DNA of 36,081 nt. Origin: an uncultured Clostridia bacterium (lineage in GTDB: Bacteria; Bacillota; Clostridia; Lachnospirales; CAG-274). The position numbers were made by a program, and so were the translations under genes. The stretch is from positions 1-36,081 of the forward strand of contig CAJTVH010000028.1 of the NCBI GenBank assembly GCA_910579745.1, read 5' to 3'. Every line of letters starts with the position of its first letter. The stretch's first letter is position 1. The notes under the pieces were generated by a model. The model did not search any database, was not told the origin of the DNA, and saw only the letters and a list, made by a program, of their open reading frames with translations. Positions 23,839 to 31,978 of the stretch are shown here, piece by piece.

Positions 23839-26800
23839 TTAAAGATTAACCTTCGCTGAAATATTCGCGAGCATCTGTAAGTAATCTTTTATCGTCATAA
23901 TACCATTTGGATTCATACCCGAATTTGTGTATACCCCAAGCTCGAAAGCTGATTGAACGCTCTTTTTAAATACGGGCTGAATACCCTTTATATTGCTTGT
24001 GGCGGCGAAATTCCTGATTTGAACCGTATCTATTTTTACATTTTTTCTTACTTGATAAACCATCATGGTAAGATAAACCGCCTCCTGGTTTGTGGCGTCG
24101 CCCTGTTTATTTTTAACAAGAAGGTTTACGCCCTTTGAGGTAAAGAAAGCGATAGGCTCCGCGGTTTTGTCCGCCCCCGATATTCTCGCCGAGCATCCAA
24201 GGGCCGCGTTTCTGGTCAAAGGAGCGTTAATATTGAGCGCCGTTCCTTTTCCCAAGAAGTCCTCAAGACCATATTTAGCGACAATATTCGTAATAAGCTG
24301 GCCGTTTGGTATATTCGCGATTTCTGGAATAATAACGGCTTTTCCCAAAAATACATATATTCCGGGATTTTTTGTGTAAATAGCCTTTTTGCCCATATAT
24401 TCGGAAACCGTCGCCCCCGTCCACACGCCGTTTACCTGACGTCTTCCTGAAACGGTGACTCCCTGAGCCGCCGGATAAGCGATTATTATACTCGCCTCAA
24501 GCTGCTCGGTTGCGAAGCTTCTGTCTATTATGTCGTCAAGGTCATCAAGAAACTCCTCGTGAGTATCCTCATTAAAATCTATAACAAGGTCTTTTATGAA
24601 TTTAACCATATCTTCGTCTTTGTCGGCGTCGTCTATCTCGTCTACTATATCGTCGTAGTTATCTTCAACCGTATCTTTAATCCACTCTATAATATCGTCA
24701 ACTCTCTCGTCGTCCCATTCCTGAATGTCCTCGTCAACCCCTACGGCGTCAACCTCAACATCTATAATCGGACTTAATGGGTCGGTATTCTCAATAGTAT
24801 AAGAAACAGGATTAAAATACGCCGTTATCTTTATAAAATAATCCTCAACATGATCATGGTCCATTCTGTCAAGAACCTGTCGGATAGCCTCGTTAAGCGC
24901 CGGATCAATAGCTCTCGCCCCTACAATAACGTCGGCGTCTTTCCAGCTTACTTTAAAGCCCTTATTAGCGTCATAGGCTTGTTTTACGGCGCTCGCTGGT
25001 ATATAGTATATTTTCTTCGCGCCAAACTCACCCGGCGGAAGATTAATGACTCCCGTAACAGCTTCGTTTATAACGCTTTGGAAGTGCTGCGGTCTATAAT
25101 AAACTACCGTATTCGCGGTGGTATCGTCAAGAATCCAATATGGGTCGTCAAGCTCTTCCTCAAGAAGCTCTTTAAGTCTGTCTATCCAGCCGTCGATTTC
25201 CTCTTGTCTGTCCTGGTCAACGGCGTCAACGTCCGTCCTGTGTTTTTCTGTGTTAGAGTAAATCGAGGCTTCGTTAAGGGTGTTGTTTAAAATCCTTACT
25301 TTTATAAAGTAAAGCTTTCCCTGCTCAAGCCCTCCTATTGTATAGGTAAAATGCAAAGTGCCGTCAGGGTTTTCCGTTTTGTTGGCTTTAAGTGTCTCAG
25401 GCTTCATTGTAACAGGATTTTCCCACAACTCCGTATCCTGTTTGAGAGCGTATTGAATGTCATACTCCGTACCAAGTAAATTCGTGTCAAAATAAGGAGT
25501 GTCAAAGCTTATTACAACCTGGCTTTCCTTATCGTGTTTAATTCCCTTTTCAATTTTAAGGTTATACGGACTCTCAACAGGTGTCGTAGTCACTGAGAGA
25601 GGAACCCAGATAGAGTACGCCACAGGTTTTCCGTCAACAATTCTTACCGTTCTTAAATAATAGAAATAAAGCTGATTCGGACTTAACGTTCTGTCGTATA
25701 AAATATTTTGAATAACATCTTTGGGATCATAGCCAAATCTCTCCGCTGAGGCGGGAGTCTCGGAAAAGTCCGTTCCGTTAAACTCATAAATACTGTCTTT
25801 CAGCGTCTGCCAGCCCGCTACTTTAACACCAGTGTTTACTTTTTCCCAAATCTCGGCGTAATCTTTTCGGCTCGCCCTCGTAGCCTCGTCCATCTGTTCC
25901 CCGTTTATCCTTATAAACTGGTACTCAAGAGAACTGTTGGGATATTCTACCCCATCAATAACTTTATCCCACATAAGTTTGACACTGTTTAAAGTAATGT
26001 CATCTTTGGTAAAATTATCAGGAGCCTCCGGATAATTGTCCTCAGGTCCCGGAACATCCTCATCCGGTAAAGTAGTCGCTGTAACTATGCTTGAGTATCC
26101 AGACAAATCTGTCTCATCGTTTCCCTCTTCATCCAAATATTTCTCGTTTACTGTATCATACGGCACTACAACCGTTTCCAAAATAACGTAATACGGCTGA
26201 TTTTTGTCAAGCCCTCTCAAAGTGAAGCTTTGATTTTCGGCGCTTGGGTCATGCATAATATTCTCAATTTTCACAATTTGATTGTTTCTTAACTCGTCTC
26301 TTAAAACAGTTCCGCCTACGGCGCTGTTTGCTGAGAAATCAAGTCCCGCGTCCGCCGTTTTCCCACCGAAATCAAAAGTCTTTATAATTCCCGAAATTGA
26401 GCCGGGAATCTCGTCTCTGTTATTGTTATACTGAATAAGATTGTCAAAGTTCGCCTTGTCCTGTGTAACATAGGCGTTAAATTTAATTGACTTATCGCCG
26501 AAATCATATTTTCTTGTAAGGAGCATTTTCTCCCTGTATTTATAGATAAGACTGTCTATGTCGTCAATATCAAAAGTGTCCCATTCAACCGTGAACTCAG
26601 TCTTTCCTATCGCCTTGTCACCCGCTGTCACCACTCTAACGTTCTGAGGCTCTGGAACATCGTAATCTACAACGTCGTCAAGAGTCACGTCGTCATAAAG
26701 AGACGCTGGTATTTTAACATAAGTTTTATTGTCTGTATAATATCCGCTTAAATTAAGGAAATAAACATTAGGATACAAAAACAGCTGATTTTTATCCGCT

Positions 26801-28722
26801 TTCGGGGCGGTAGGCATTCTAAACGTAATCGTCGGCCTTACCACCGTATATCTGGTCGTCCCCATAAGAACGTCGTAAGTGTCGTATTTAAAAGAATCTT
26901 CCTCTATCTCGGCTACACCGTCCTCCTTATCCGCCGTGATTTTAATCTCGTCTCCGGCTAAAGTGAGGTGAAGCTTAATTTTAGCGAATTGCTGCTCGTT
27001 CTCGTCATAAGGAACCTCTCCTCTGTTAAACTCATAGTAAACGTCAAGCTCCCCGCCGTTTTTATTTAAAATATTTTTAAGAACCGTTTCATAACCCATA
27101 TCCCATCTTAAAGTCATAAGAAGCTCATTTTCCGTAGACGCCCCTGGATTTGACGGAACAACCTCCGCCGATATAACCTCAAAATTCGCGGGTGTGCTTA
27201 TAACCACGTCTGAGTCATCGGGCTTGAATTTAAGGATCTGAGACTCCAGAGTAACCTGGCTCGTACCCGGAGTAGAGTCAGGAGGAGTGAAAACAAAATC
27301 AATCTGGAAACACTGGGTTTGCTTATTAATGGCGTTAATATTCACGGGGACGTAAATCGGCTCCGTGCCTCCCTTTGAGTCCTCGACCTGCGCCCAGTTT
27401 GTAAGAGTCGCCGTTGTCGCTCCCGATTTAATTATGTAATATCCCTTGTATCCCTCGAACGGCTGAATTTTAAGATAGAATTGCTCGGCTGAGATCGCTT
27501 CCACGGTATACACAGGGTATGTGTATACTTTTCCATGAGGAATAGTCGTAACGTCCGCTAAGAAATTGCCGTTATTAGGTTTATATAATGATATCTCAGC
27601 GGGATTATAAATAACTCCCGGCTGAAGATTTGTAATATTTATGGAAATAGTGGAGTTGTTCACGTCTCTAGTAACGTTTACTCTCCCGTCTCCTCCCTGA
27701 CCAGTAATTCCCCCTATGGTATAGGTAGCGCCTGTATTTGGGTTATTGGCGTAAATATTGGCGATACTCACCTGAATCTTTTTAGAGTCGTCAATATTGC
27801 CCAAACTCACGACAAGGGATGTTATGTCGTCGCTTGTCGCCGATGACGGGTCAATGTATACATATGACTTAGTAGCGTCGTCCCATACCTTCGGCATATT
27901 TATGTCAAGAACAAGTTCAGGCTCATGTCCTGGGTCGTTGGCGTTTACACCCGTAAAAGGCCTCTCCGTATGGTCTATCTCATAGTGCCTGTCATTGGCG
28001 TAAGGAGTCGAGCGGAAAGAATTAGCGTTTATACCCGTGAAAATCTGAAGATTATTGGAAATCTCGCTTTCACCGGGAATATTAAGCTTAAGGTCAAAAT
28101 CGTATACGTTACCCTGCTGTATACCACTTGTGACATAATACATAATATCGTTGTCCGTTCCTTTTACCCACTGGAATTTAATAGTCTCGTTGTCATATTT
28201 AAAAGCGAAGCCGCTGCTTTGGGTAATATTAAAGCTCGCCTTTGTGGGCTTTCCGTCCGGCCCGTCGTATACAACTCCGAAATTCTCTGTGGCGTTAGGA
28301 AAATTCTCCGCCGTTGGAGCGATATAAATTCCGTCAGTATCCCTGTACACCTGAAAAAGCGTGTCGCTAAGAGAAATATAATCAGAAGTGGCGTAATCAA
28401 AAACCTTGTATGTGACATTCGCCACGCTTCCGTTTTTAACAATCTCAAAATCGACTCTCTTTCCATCTTTAATATTATAGCTTAAAGTATATGTACCCCT
28501 GTCAAAAGACGAGCCGTTTCTCTTTCCGAAATCCCACCATAAAAACACATTATCGCTGGCGTCGCCTTTGCTCACAATGTTAAGTCCGTCGTTTAAAATA
28601 TTCTCTTTGTTCCACTCAAACGCGAAAGCGTCTGCGGCGTAAACACTTTGAAATGAGATACCGAAAAACAAAGTGTTTAAAAGAAAAATAAAACTTAAAA
28701 ACTTTGCTGTAATAGTCTTCAT
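23839..28722 (-). CDS. Giant secreted fibronectin-III-like protein with SLH-like C-terminus (first of pair)
   Basis: 1627 residues with a signal peptide (1-29, ending VYA/AD). Residues 30-680 are beta-rich modules without a family I recognise (GFAFKYDNETIKFQWVKGTD is one strand pair). FN3-like modules begin near 690 (PEPQNVRVV), 897 (PEAPDNFTKDD) and 1049 (SPYNLKIEKG). A pre-SLH beta domain follows (about 1205-1315, YYIPASAVKQAYDANKGFKV), interrupted or followed by a very acidic helical stretch (about 1318-1400, rich in DD/DE/EE). The end (about 1430-1627) contains PEIANIPNGQLITNIVAKYG...NAPLTRNAAL and SVQSAFELGVY, degenerate SLH-like repeats. AGGAGGT precedes the ATG by six or so bases and a consensus sigma-A promoter lies about 100 bases upstream. 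Its C-terminal half is paralogous to that of the downstream protein. Confidence 0.75.
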   Translation of the reverse strand: MKTITAKFLSFIFLLNTLFFGISFQSVYAADAFAFEWNKENILNDGLNIVSKGDASDNVFLWWDFGKRNGSSFDRGTYTLSYNIKDGKRVDFEIVKNGSVANVTYKVFDYATSDYISLSDTLFQVYRDTDGIYIAPTAENFPNATENFGVVYDGPDGKPTKASFNITQSSGFAFKYDNETIKFQWVKGTDNDIMYYVTSGIQQGNVYDFDLKLNIPGESEISNNLQIFTGINANSFRSTPYANDRHYEIDHTERPFTGVNANDPGHEPELVLDINMPKVWDDATKSYVYIDPSSATSDDITSLVVSLGNIDDSKKIQVSIANIYANNPNTGATYTIGGITGQGGDGRVNVTRDVNNSTISINITNLQPGVIYNPAEISLYKPNNGNFLADVTTIPHGKVYTYPVYTVEAISAEQFYLKIQPFEGYKGYYIIKSGATTATLTNWAQVEDSKGGTEPIYVPVNINAINKQTQCFQIDFVFTPPDSTPGTSQVTLESQILKFKPDDSDVVISTPANFEVISAEVVPSNPGASTENELLMTLRWDMGYETVLKNILNKNGGELDVYYEFNRGEVPYDENEQQFAKIKLHLTLAGDEIKITADKEDGVAEIEEDSFKYDTYDVLMGTTRYTVVRPTITFRMPTAPKADKNQLFLYPNVYFLNLSGYYTDNKTYVKIPASLYDDVTLDDVVDYDVPEPQNVRVVTAGDKAIGKTEFTVEWDTFDIDDIDSLIYKYREKMLLTRKYDFGDKSIKFNAYVTQDKANFDNLIQYNNNRDEIPGSISGIIKTFDFGGKTADAGLDFSANSAVGGTVLRDELRNNQIVKIENIMHDPSAENQSFTLRGLDKNQPYYVILETVVVPYDTVNEKYLDEEGNDETDLSGYSSIVTATTLPDEDVPGPEDNYPEAPDNFTKDDITLNSVKLMWDKVIDGVEYPNSSLEYQFIRINGEQMDEATRASRKDYAEIWEKVNTGVKVAGWQTLKDSIYEFNGTDFSETPASAERFGYDPKDVIQNILYDRTLSPNQLYFYYLRTVRIVDGKPVAYSIWVPLSVTTTPVESPYNLKIEKGIKHDKESQVVISFDTPYFDTNLLGTEYDIQYALKQDTELWENPVTMKPETLKANKTENPDGTLHFTYTIGGLEQGKLYFIKVRILNNTLNEASIYSNTEKHRTDVDAVDQDRQEEIDGWIDRLKELLEEELDDPYWILDDTTANTVVYYRPQHFQSVINEAVTGVINLPPGEFGAKKIYYIPASAVKQAYDANKGFKVSWKDADVIVGARAIDPALNEAIRQVLDRMDHDHVEDYFIKITAYFNPVSYTIENTDPLSPIIDVEVDAVGVDEDIQEWDDERVDDIIEWIKDTVEDNYDDIVDEIDDADKDEDMVKFIKDLVIDFNEDTHEEFLDDLDDIIDRSFATEQLEASIIIAYPAAQGVTVSGRRQVNGVWTGATVSEYMGKKAIYTKNPGIYVFLGKAVIIPEIANIPNGQLITNIVAKYGLEDFLGKGTALNINAPLTRNAALGCSARISGADKTAEPIAFFTSKGVNLLVKNKQGDATNQEAVYLTMMVYQVRKNVKIDTVQIRNFAATSNIKGIQPVFKKSVQSAFELGVYTNSGMNPNGIMTIKDYLQMLANISAKVNL

Positions 28723-28827
28723 AAAATACCTCCTGTTTAAACTTAAATCCTTACGAAAACCTCGATTTATACAATATAAAGTTAAAAACTCGCGTTTTTA
28801 CAAATCAGCGTTTTCCCAATCACCTTA

Positions 28828-28856
28828 ATTATAAACTTATTACGTATAAAAGTCAA
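28828..28856 (-). promoter_or_regulatory. Consensus sigma-A promoter of the FN3 protein operon
   Basis: Minus strand TTGACT (28856-28851), exactly 17 bases, TATAAT (28833-28828). Start would be near 28821, giving a leader of about 100 bases with a small AAAAACGCGAGTTTTT hairpin. Such a strong vegetative promoter implies abundant expression of the giant surface proteins. Confidence 0.85.
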
Positions 28857-28970
28857 AGGTAAAGAACCCTTTTTTAATAAAAGTAATAAAATTGTAAAAA
28901 AAGAAAATACGGCCTATTTTACATTAAACAGGTCCATTCTTTACATACAGCGAATCATTATAACCTAAAT

Positions 28971-29195
28971 AACGTGAGTTCGATAAAAATTTATGATTAT
29001 TGGAACCTTTTTCTATCGCAAAAAGGCTGGCCGCAAAGCTTTGCTTTGCTGCTCGCCCATGCGTCCCAGGTTCCAAACCTCCAAAAACGCTCTTGAAAGC
29101 ATTAAAACCCTTGAGGTTTCACCTCAAACACCACAAACTTTTGTGCGAAACTACGTTTCGCTGATTTCACTGCCATTTCTTGTCGAACTCATGTT
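28971..29195. repeat. F3 dispersed element, copy B
   Basis: 225 bases bounded by AACGTGAGTTCGATAAAAA (left) and the inverted TTCTTGTCGAACTCATGTT (right, ending 29195). Inside are GGCAAAG-type small palindromes (GCAAAGCTTTGC at 29034-29045) and blocks shared with copy A (1626-1826). The 72-codon plus-strand frame inside it is not accepted as a gene. Confidence 0.7.
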
Positions 29196-29204
29196 AAATA
29201 ACTT

Positions 29205-29236
29205 ATACTAATCTCTTTTTAAAATGAGATTAGTAT
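29205..29236. repeat. F7 hairpin (TACTAATCTC palindrome), copy 1
   Basis: ATACTAATCTC / GAGATTAGTAT, a perfect 11-bp inverted repeat with a 10-base loop, 23 bases past the stop of the HAD gene. It may end the thi transcript, though no U tract follows on the minus strand. The same palindrome occurs at 34020-34055. Confidence 0.6.
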
Positions 29237-29258
29237 TATGACAGTTTCTTAATACGCC

Positions 29259-29903
29259 CTATCTAATCATCTCCGAGAAGTCATAAATAAACCCATCGGC
29301 GGCGGCTTTAATACTTTCCGTATCTTCCGCCGACGTTTCATCGTAAACCCCGAAAATTCTCATACCAGCCGATTTAGCTCCTTTTACCGCGGGCAAAATG
29401 TCCTCAAAGACAACGCACCTTTCCGGTGATACTGAAAGCCTCTTCGCCGCTAAAAGATAAATATCCGGAAACTCTTTTCCCCTTTTAACTTCTGAACCGC
29501 TCACGAAAGAGTCAAAAAGAGAAAACATGCCGTTGTTTCTCAAAAACGGCTCGTAAAGCGTATTCGGCGAGGCGGTGCATAGAGAGACTTTAACGCCCTC
29601 TTTTTTTATGTACTCAATATATTCCCTGGCGAATTTTTTGGGCCTCACGTTAAAGCTATACTCATCCACGGCTATGGAATACCATTCCTCCGTAATTTCA
29701 GAGAGGCTTTCTTTAAAGCCGTACTCGCTTTTTGTGAAAACAGCCGCCTCGTAAAAACTCATTGAGGCTATCTTTTTAGAATATTCCTTAGGAATTTCCA
29801 AACCCCTCCTGCCAAAAAAAATACTGTCAACTTTTTTCCAAACATAATGGGAATCCGCTATAGTTCCGTCAAGGTCAAAAACGGCCCCGTCAAAATCCAG
29901 CAT
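29259..29903 (-). CDS. HAD superfamily phosphatase
   Basis: 214 residues from the ATG at 29903 (GGAGG seven bases upstream); the frame is open 29 codons further but across a long inverted repeat. All HAD motifs are seen: FDLDGT with nucleophile Asp10 and acid Asp12, LCTASPN (Thr110), Lys143 in RGKEFPDIYL, and FEDILPAV (Glu167-Asp168). The helical cap between motifs 1 and 2 (about 17-85) is the C1 type of phosphoglycolate phosphatase and beta-phosphoglucomutase relatives. Substrate cannot be read. It follows thiE by about 100 bases on the same strand, so a thiamine-related substrate such as thiamine monophosphate is a reasonable guess, given that plants use a HAD domain (TH2) for that step. 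Confidence 0.88.
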   Translation of the reverse strand: MLDFDGAVFDLDGTIADSHYVWKKVDSIFFGRRGLEIPKEYSKKIASMSFYEAAVFTKSEYGFKESLSEITEEWYSIAVDEYSFNVRPKKFAREYIEYIKKEGVKVSLCTASPNTLYEPFLRNNGMFSLFDSFVSGSEVKRGKEFPDIYLLAAKRLSVSPERCVVFEDILPAVKGAKSAGMRIFGVYDETSAEDTESIKAAADGFIYDFSEMIR

Positions 29904-29929
29904 AAAAAAACCTCCGAGGTATTTAAATT

Positions 29930-29990
29930 TTGAGGAAACACCAAGGGAAACATACAAAAACAATCTTTTAATTTGCCGGTGTTTCCTCAA
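29930..29990 (-). other. Inverted repeat between thiE and the HAD gene
   Basis: TTGAGGAAACACC (29930-29942) and GGTGTTTCCTCAA (29978-29990), 13 bp perfect, with a 35-base loop. There is no U tract, so it is not a typical terminator; it could be an mRNA stability or processing element between the two cistrons. Confidence 0.55.
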
Positions 29991-30001
29991 GTAAAACCGC
30001 C

Positions 30002-30646
30002 TTAAACCCGTTTCAATACCGAAACGGTTTTTTCTCTCATCCCTTTGGCCGCCTCTTTAATATCCCTTTGGGCGATAATAGCTGAGACAACGGCGACCCC
30101 GTCAATTCCCGTACCTCTTAAAGCGTCGATGTTTTCCCTGTTTATCCCGCCGATTCCGACTACGGGAATATCAACTCTTCTTTTAATCTCCGCAAGTTCC
30201 ATGGGAGTAACTGAAACAGTGTTTGTTTTAGTGGACGTCTGAAACAGAGCCCCCACTCCTATATAATCAGCCCCGTCTTTTTGAGCGTTTAAAGCTTTTT
30301 TTAGATTTCGCGCGGAAACGCCGATAATTTTATCCTCTCCCATAATTTTTCTGGCGGCCCGTATGGGTAAATCGTCCCCGCCTATATGTACCCCATCGCA
30401 GTCCGCCGCCTTGGCTATATCCGCCCTATCGTTAATAATAAGGGGGATATTGTGACTTTTGCAAATCTCCCTTATTTTAACAGCCGTCTCAAAAAACTCT
30501 CTTGACGAGATATTTTTCTCTCTCAGCTGAATCACAGTGACTCCGCCCTCTATAGCCGATATAACGGCATCCTCTATTTTACCGGACGACATAATATTTC
30601 TGTCCGTCACAAAATACAAAGTATAATCAACATTTTTTTTATCCAT
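30002..30646 (-). CDS. thiE: Thiamine-phosphate synthase
   Basis: 214 residues from the ATG at 30646 (GGAGGG four bases or so upstream). ThiE joins HMP-pyrophosphate to the thiazole phosphate, giving thiamine monophosphate. TIM-barrel motifs are seen: LYFVTDR near the start, VIQLREKN, LIINDRADIAKAADCDGVHI (the pyrophosphate/Mg region), IGVGALFQTSTK (usually VGPxFxTxTK) and VVGIGGI near the C-terminus. It lies in the order thiD-thiE-HAD. The 180-base gap from thiD contains an F1 hairpin. No TPP riboswitch motifs were found upstream of thiE or thiD. Confidence 0.93.
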   Translation of the reverse strand: MDKKNVDYTLYFVTDRNIMSSGKIEDAVISAIEGGVTVIQLREKNISSREFFETAVKIREICKSHNIPLIINDRADIAKAADCDGVHIGGDDLPIRAARKIMGEDKIIGVSARNLKKALNAQKDGADYIGVGALFQTSTKTNTVSVTPMELAEIKRRVDIPVVGIGGINRENIDALRGTGIDGVAVVSAIIAQRDIKEAAKGMREKTVSVLKRV

Positions 30647-30673
30647 AAACCCTCCGTGAAGATTTCTCATCTA

Positions 30674-30814
30674 AGAACCCTGTCTAAAAACTATTAAAAT
30701 ATCCAAAAAATCAGTGAAAATAAAATCATTACGCTCCAAAATGATTTTATTTTCGCTGATTTTTTGTGTATATTTTGTTTTTAGACAGGCTTTTTTAGAT
30801 TTTAAACAGGTTCT
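30674..30814. repeat. F1 palindromic element, copy B
   Basis: Ends AGAACCCTGTCTAAAAAC and GTTTTTAGACAGGC plus TTTAAACAGGTTCT. The arms AATCAGTGAAAATAAAATCATT and AATGATTTTATTTTCGCTGATT enclose ACGCTCCA. The right half (30717 on) is nearly identical to copy A. It sits between thiD and thiE on their shared transcript and would fold into a stem of more than 50 bp. Confidence 0.8.
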
Positions 30815-30826
30815 AACGCTAATCTT

Positions 30827-31630
30827 TCAAACCTCAAACCCCGCTTTTTTGTAAAGCTCATAAAAATGATTGGTCGGGCCGTGTCCCTTTCCTATCTCAA
30901 GCGAATGAAGAATAGCCGCTGTAATATATTCCTTAGCGTCATAAACAGAGTTGTAAACGCTTTTCCCCCTCGCTAAGTTCGCCGTAATAGCCGATGAGAG
31001 AGTACAGCCCGTTCCGTGTGTGTTTTTTGTGTCAATTCTTTTCGTCTTAAAACTGTAAAACCCTTTTCCGTCGAATAAAATATCCTCAGCGTCGCCTATT
31101 GAGTGCCCGCCTTTTATAAGAACGTTTTTAGGCCCCTTTTTATGAATAATAACGCAGGCGTCTCTCATATCCTGTACATTTTTAATCTCCATACCGGAAA
31201 TCTTTTGCGCTTCCGGAATATTCGGAGTAAGCAAAAACGCCGCCGGAACAATTTCTTTTATGAAAAAATCAACGGAATCCTCCTCCATAAGAGGACAGCC
31301 TCCCTTGGCATACATAACAGGGTCTATAACGACCTTTTCGGGCTCATATTCATCAAGCTTCTCTTTAACGGCAGCCATACACCGGGGATTTGAGAGCATT
31401 CCTATTTTTACTCCGTCAACAGGAATATCCTCAAAAACAGCGTCAATCTGTTTTTTTATCATATCAGGCGTAACATCTAAAATATCAATAACCCTGCTTG
31501 TGTTTTCCGCGACAACGGAAACAATAACGCTCATCCCAAATACACCATGGGCCGCGAATGTTTTAAGGTCCGCCTGAATACCAGCGCCCCCGCTGCAGTC
31601 TGACCCCGCTATAGTCAATACATTTTTCAA
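30827..31630 (-). CDS. thiD: Hydroxymethylpyrimidine/phosphomethylpyrimidine kinase
   Basis: 267 residues. ThiD phosphorylates HMP and HMP-phosphate to the pyrophosphate used by ThiE. Ribokinase-fold motifs: VLTIAGSDCSGGAGIQADLK at the start, VKIGML, VIDPVM, LLTPNIPEA, VLIKGGH and the nucleotide/catalytic NTHGTGCTLSSAI with Cys209. The start is TTG at 31630, with AGGAGGG exactly seven bases upstream and the family's expected first residues following. It heads the thiD-thiE-HAD series. ThiM and ThiC are not in the window, so salvage and de novo routes cannot be told apart. Confidence 0.93.
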   Translation of the reverse strand: MKNVLTIAGSDCSGGAGIQADLKTFAAHGVFGMSVIVSVVAENTSRVIDILDVTPDMIKKQIDAVFEDIPVDGVKIGMLSNPRCMAAVKEKLDEYEPEKVVIDPVMYAKGGCPLMEEDSVDFFIKEIVPAAFLLTPNIPEAQKISGMEIKNVQDMRDACVIIHKKGPKNVLIKGGHSIGDAEDILFDGKGFYSFKTKRIDTKNTHGTGCTLSSAITANLARGKSVYNSVYDAKEYITAAILHSLEIGKGHGPTNHFYELYKKAGFEV

Positions 31631-31671
31631 GTTTTTTCCCTCCTGTTTTTATAAAAATATTTTGTCGGAGA

Positions 31672-31740
31672 CTATTCGTATTTTTGTCTCACAAAAATAC
31701 TCATACCCTACGGCTGATAATTCCGCTTTTATATTCAGTC
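31672..31740. repeat. F6 repeat, copy 2
   Basis: CTATTCGTATTTTTGTCTC-ACAAAAATACTCATACC...GCTTTTATATTCAGT. TATTTTTGT/ACAAAAATA forms a nine-bp hairpin (31679-31699), and the right part matches 19270-19325. It lies in the thiD leader. Confidence 0.55.
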
Positions 31741-31742
31741 TA

Positions 31743-31905
31743 GAGAGTATCTGAAAACAAAAATACGCGCGAAAAATTATAAAAAATAAAACGAAACAGA
31801 AAGGCTATTCTGTTTAATTGAACCGTTTTCGTTTATTTTTTTATAATTTTTTGGATATTTCTCGTATATAACTGATAGCTTATGATAGTTTTCAGATACT
31901 CCCTA
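31743..31905. repeat. F5 inverted-repeat element, complete copy
   Basis: Terminal inverted repeats GAGTATCTGAAAAC (31745-31758) and GTTTTCAGATACTC (31888-31901). Inside, CGAAAAATTATAAAAAATAAAACGAAAC pairs imperfectly with GTTTTCGTTTATTTTTTTATAATTTTTTGG-type sequence. Partial relatives occur at 15118, about 1599 and about 4986. Confidence 0.7.
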
Positions 31906-31946
31906 AGTTACAATCTCACTAAAACGCGATAGTAATTACCAACGCT

Positions 31947-31970
31947 TAAAAAACGGGGGACTTATCCCGT
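31947..31970 (-). terminator. Terminator of dnaX
   Basis: Minus strand ACGGG (31957-31953 side) ... CCCGT with TTTTTTAAG: ACGGGATAAGTCC/CCCGTTTTTT. The stem is short (5-6 bp) but placed nine bases after the dnaX stop with a good U tract. Confidence 0.65.
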
Positions 31971-31978
31971 AGGCTAAA

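Noticed and set aside
27925..28485. 186-codon frame antisense to the 1627-aa gene
   Set aside because: Antisense shadow with unlikely composition and no start signals; similar shadows occur at 24850-25290 and 21035-21421.
28993..29211. 72-codon plus-strand frame
   Set aside because: It lies entirely in the F3 repeat (and its border), has no ribosome binding site and is not kept open in the other copy.
31631..31978. Possible TPP riboswitch upstream of thiD
   Set aside because: The expected CTGAGA and ACCTGA motifs are not present on the minus strand; the space is taken by F6, F5 and the dnaX terminator.
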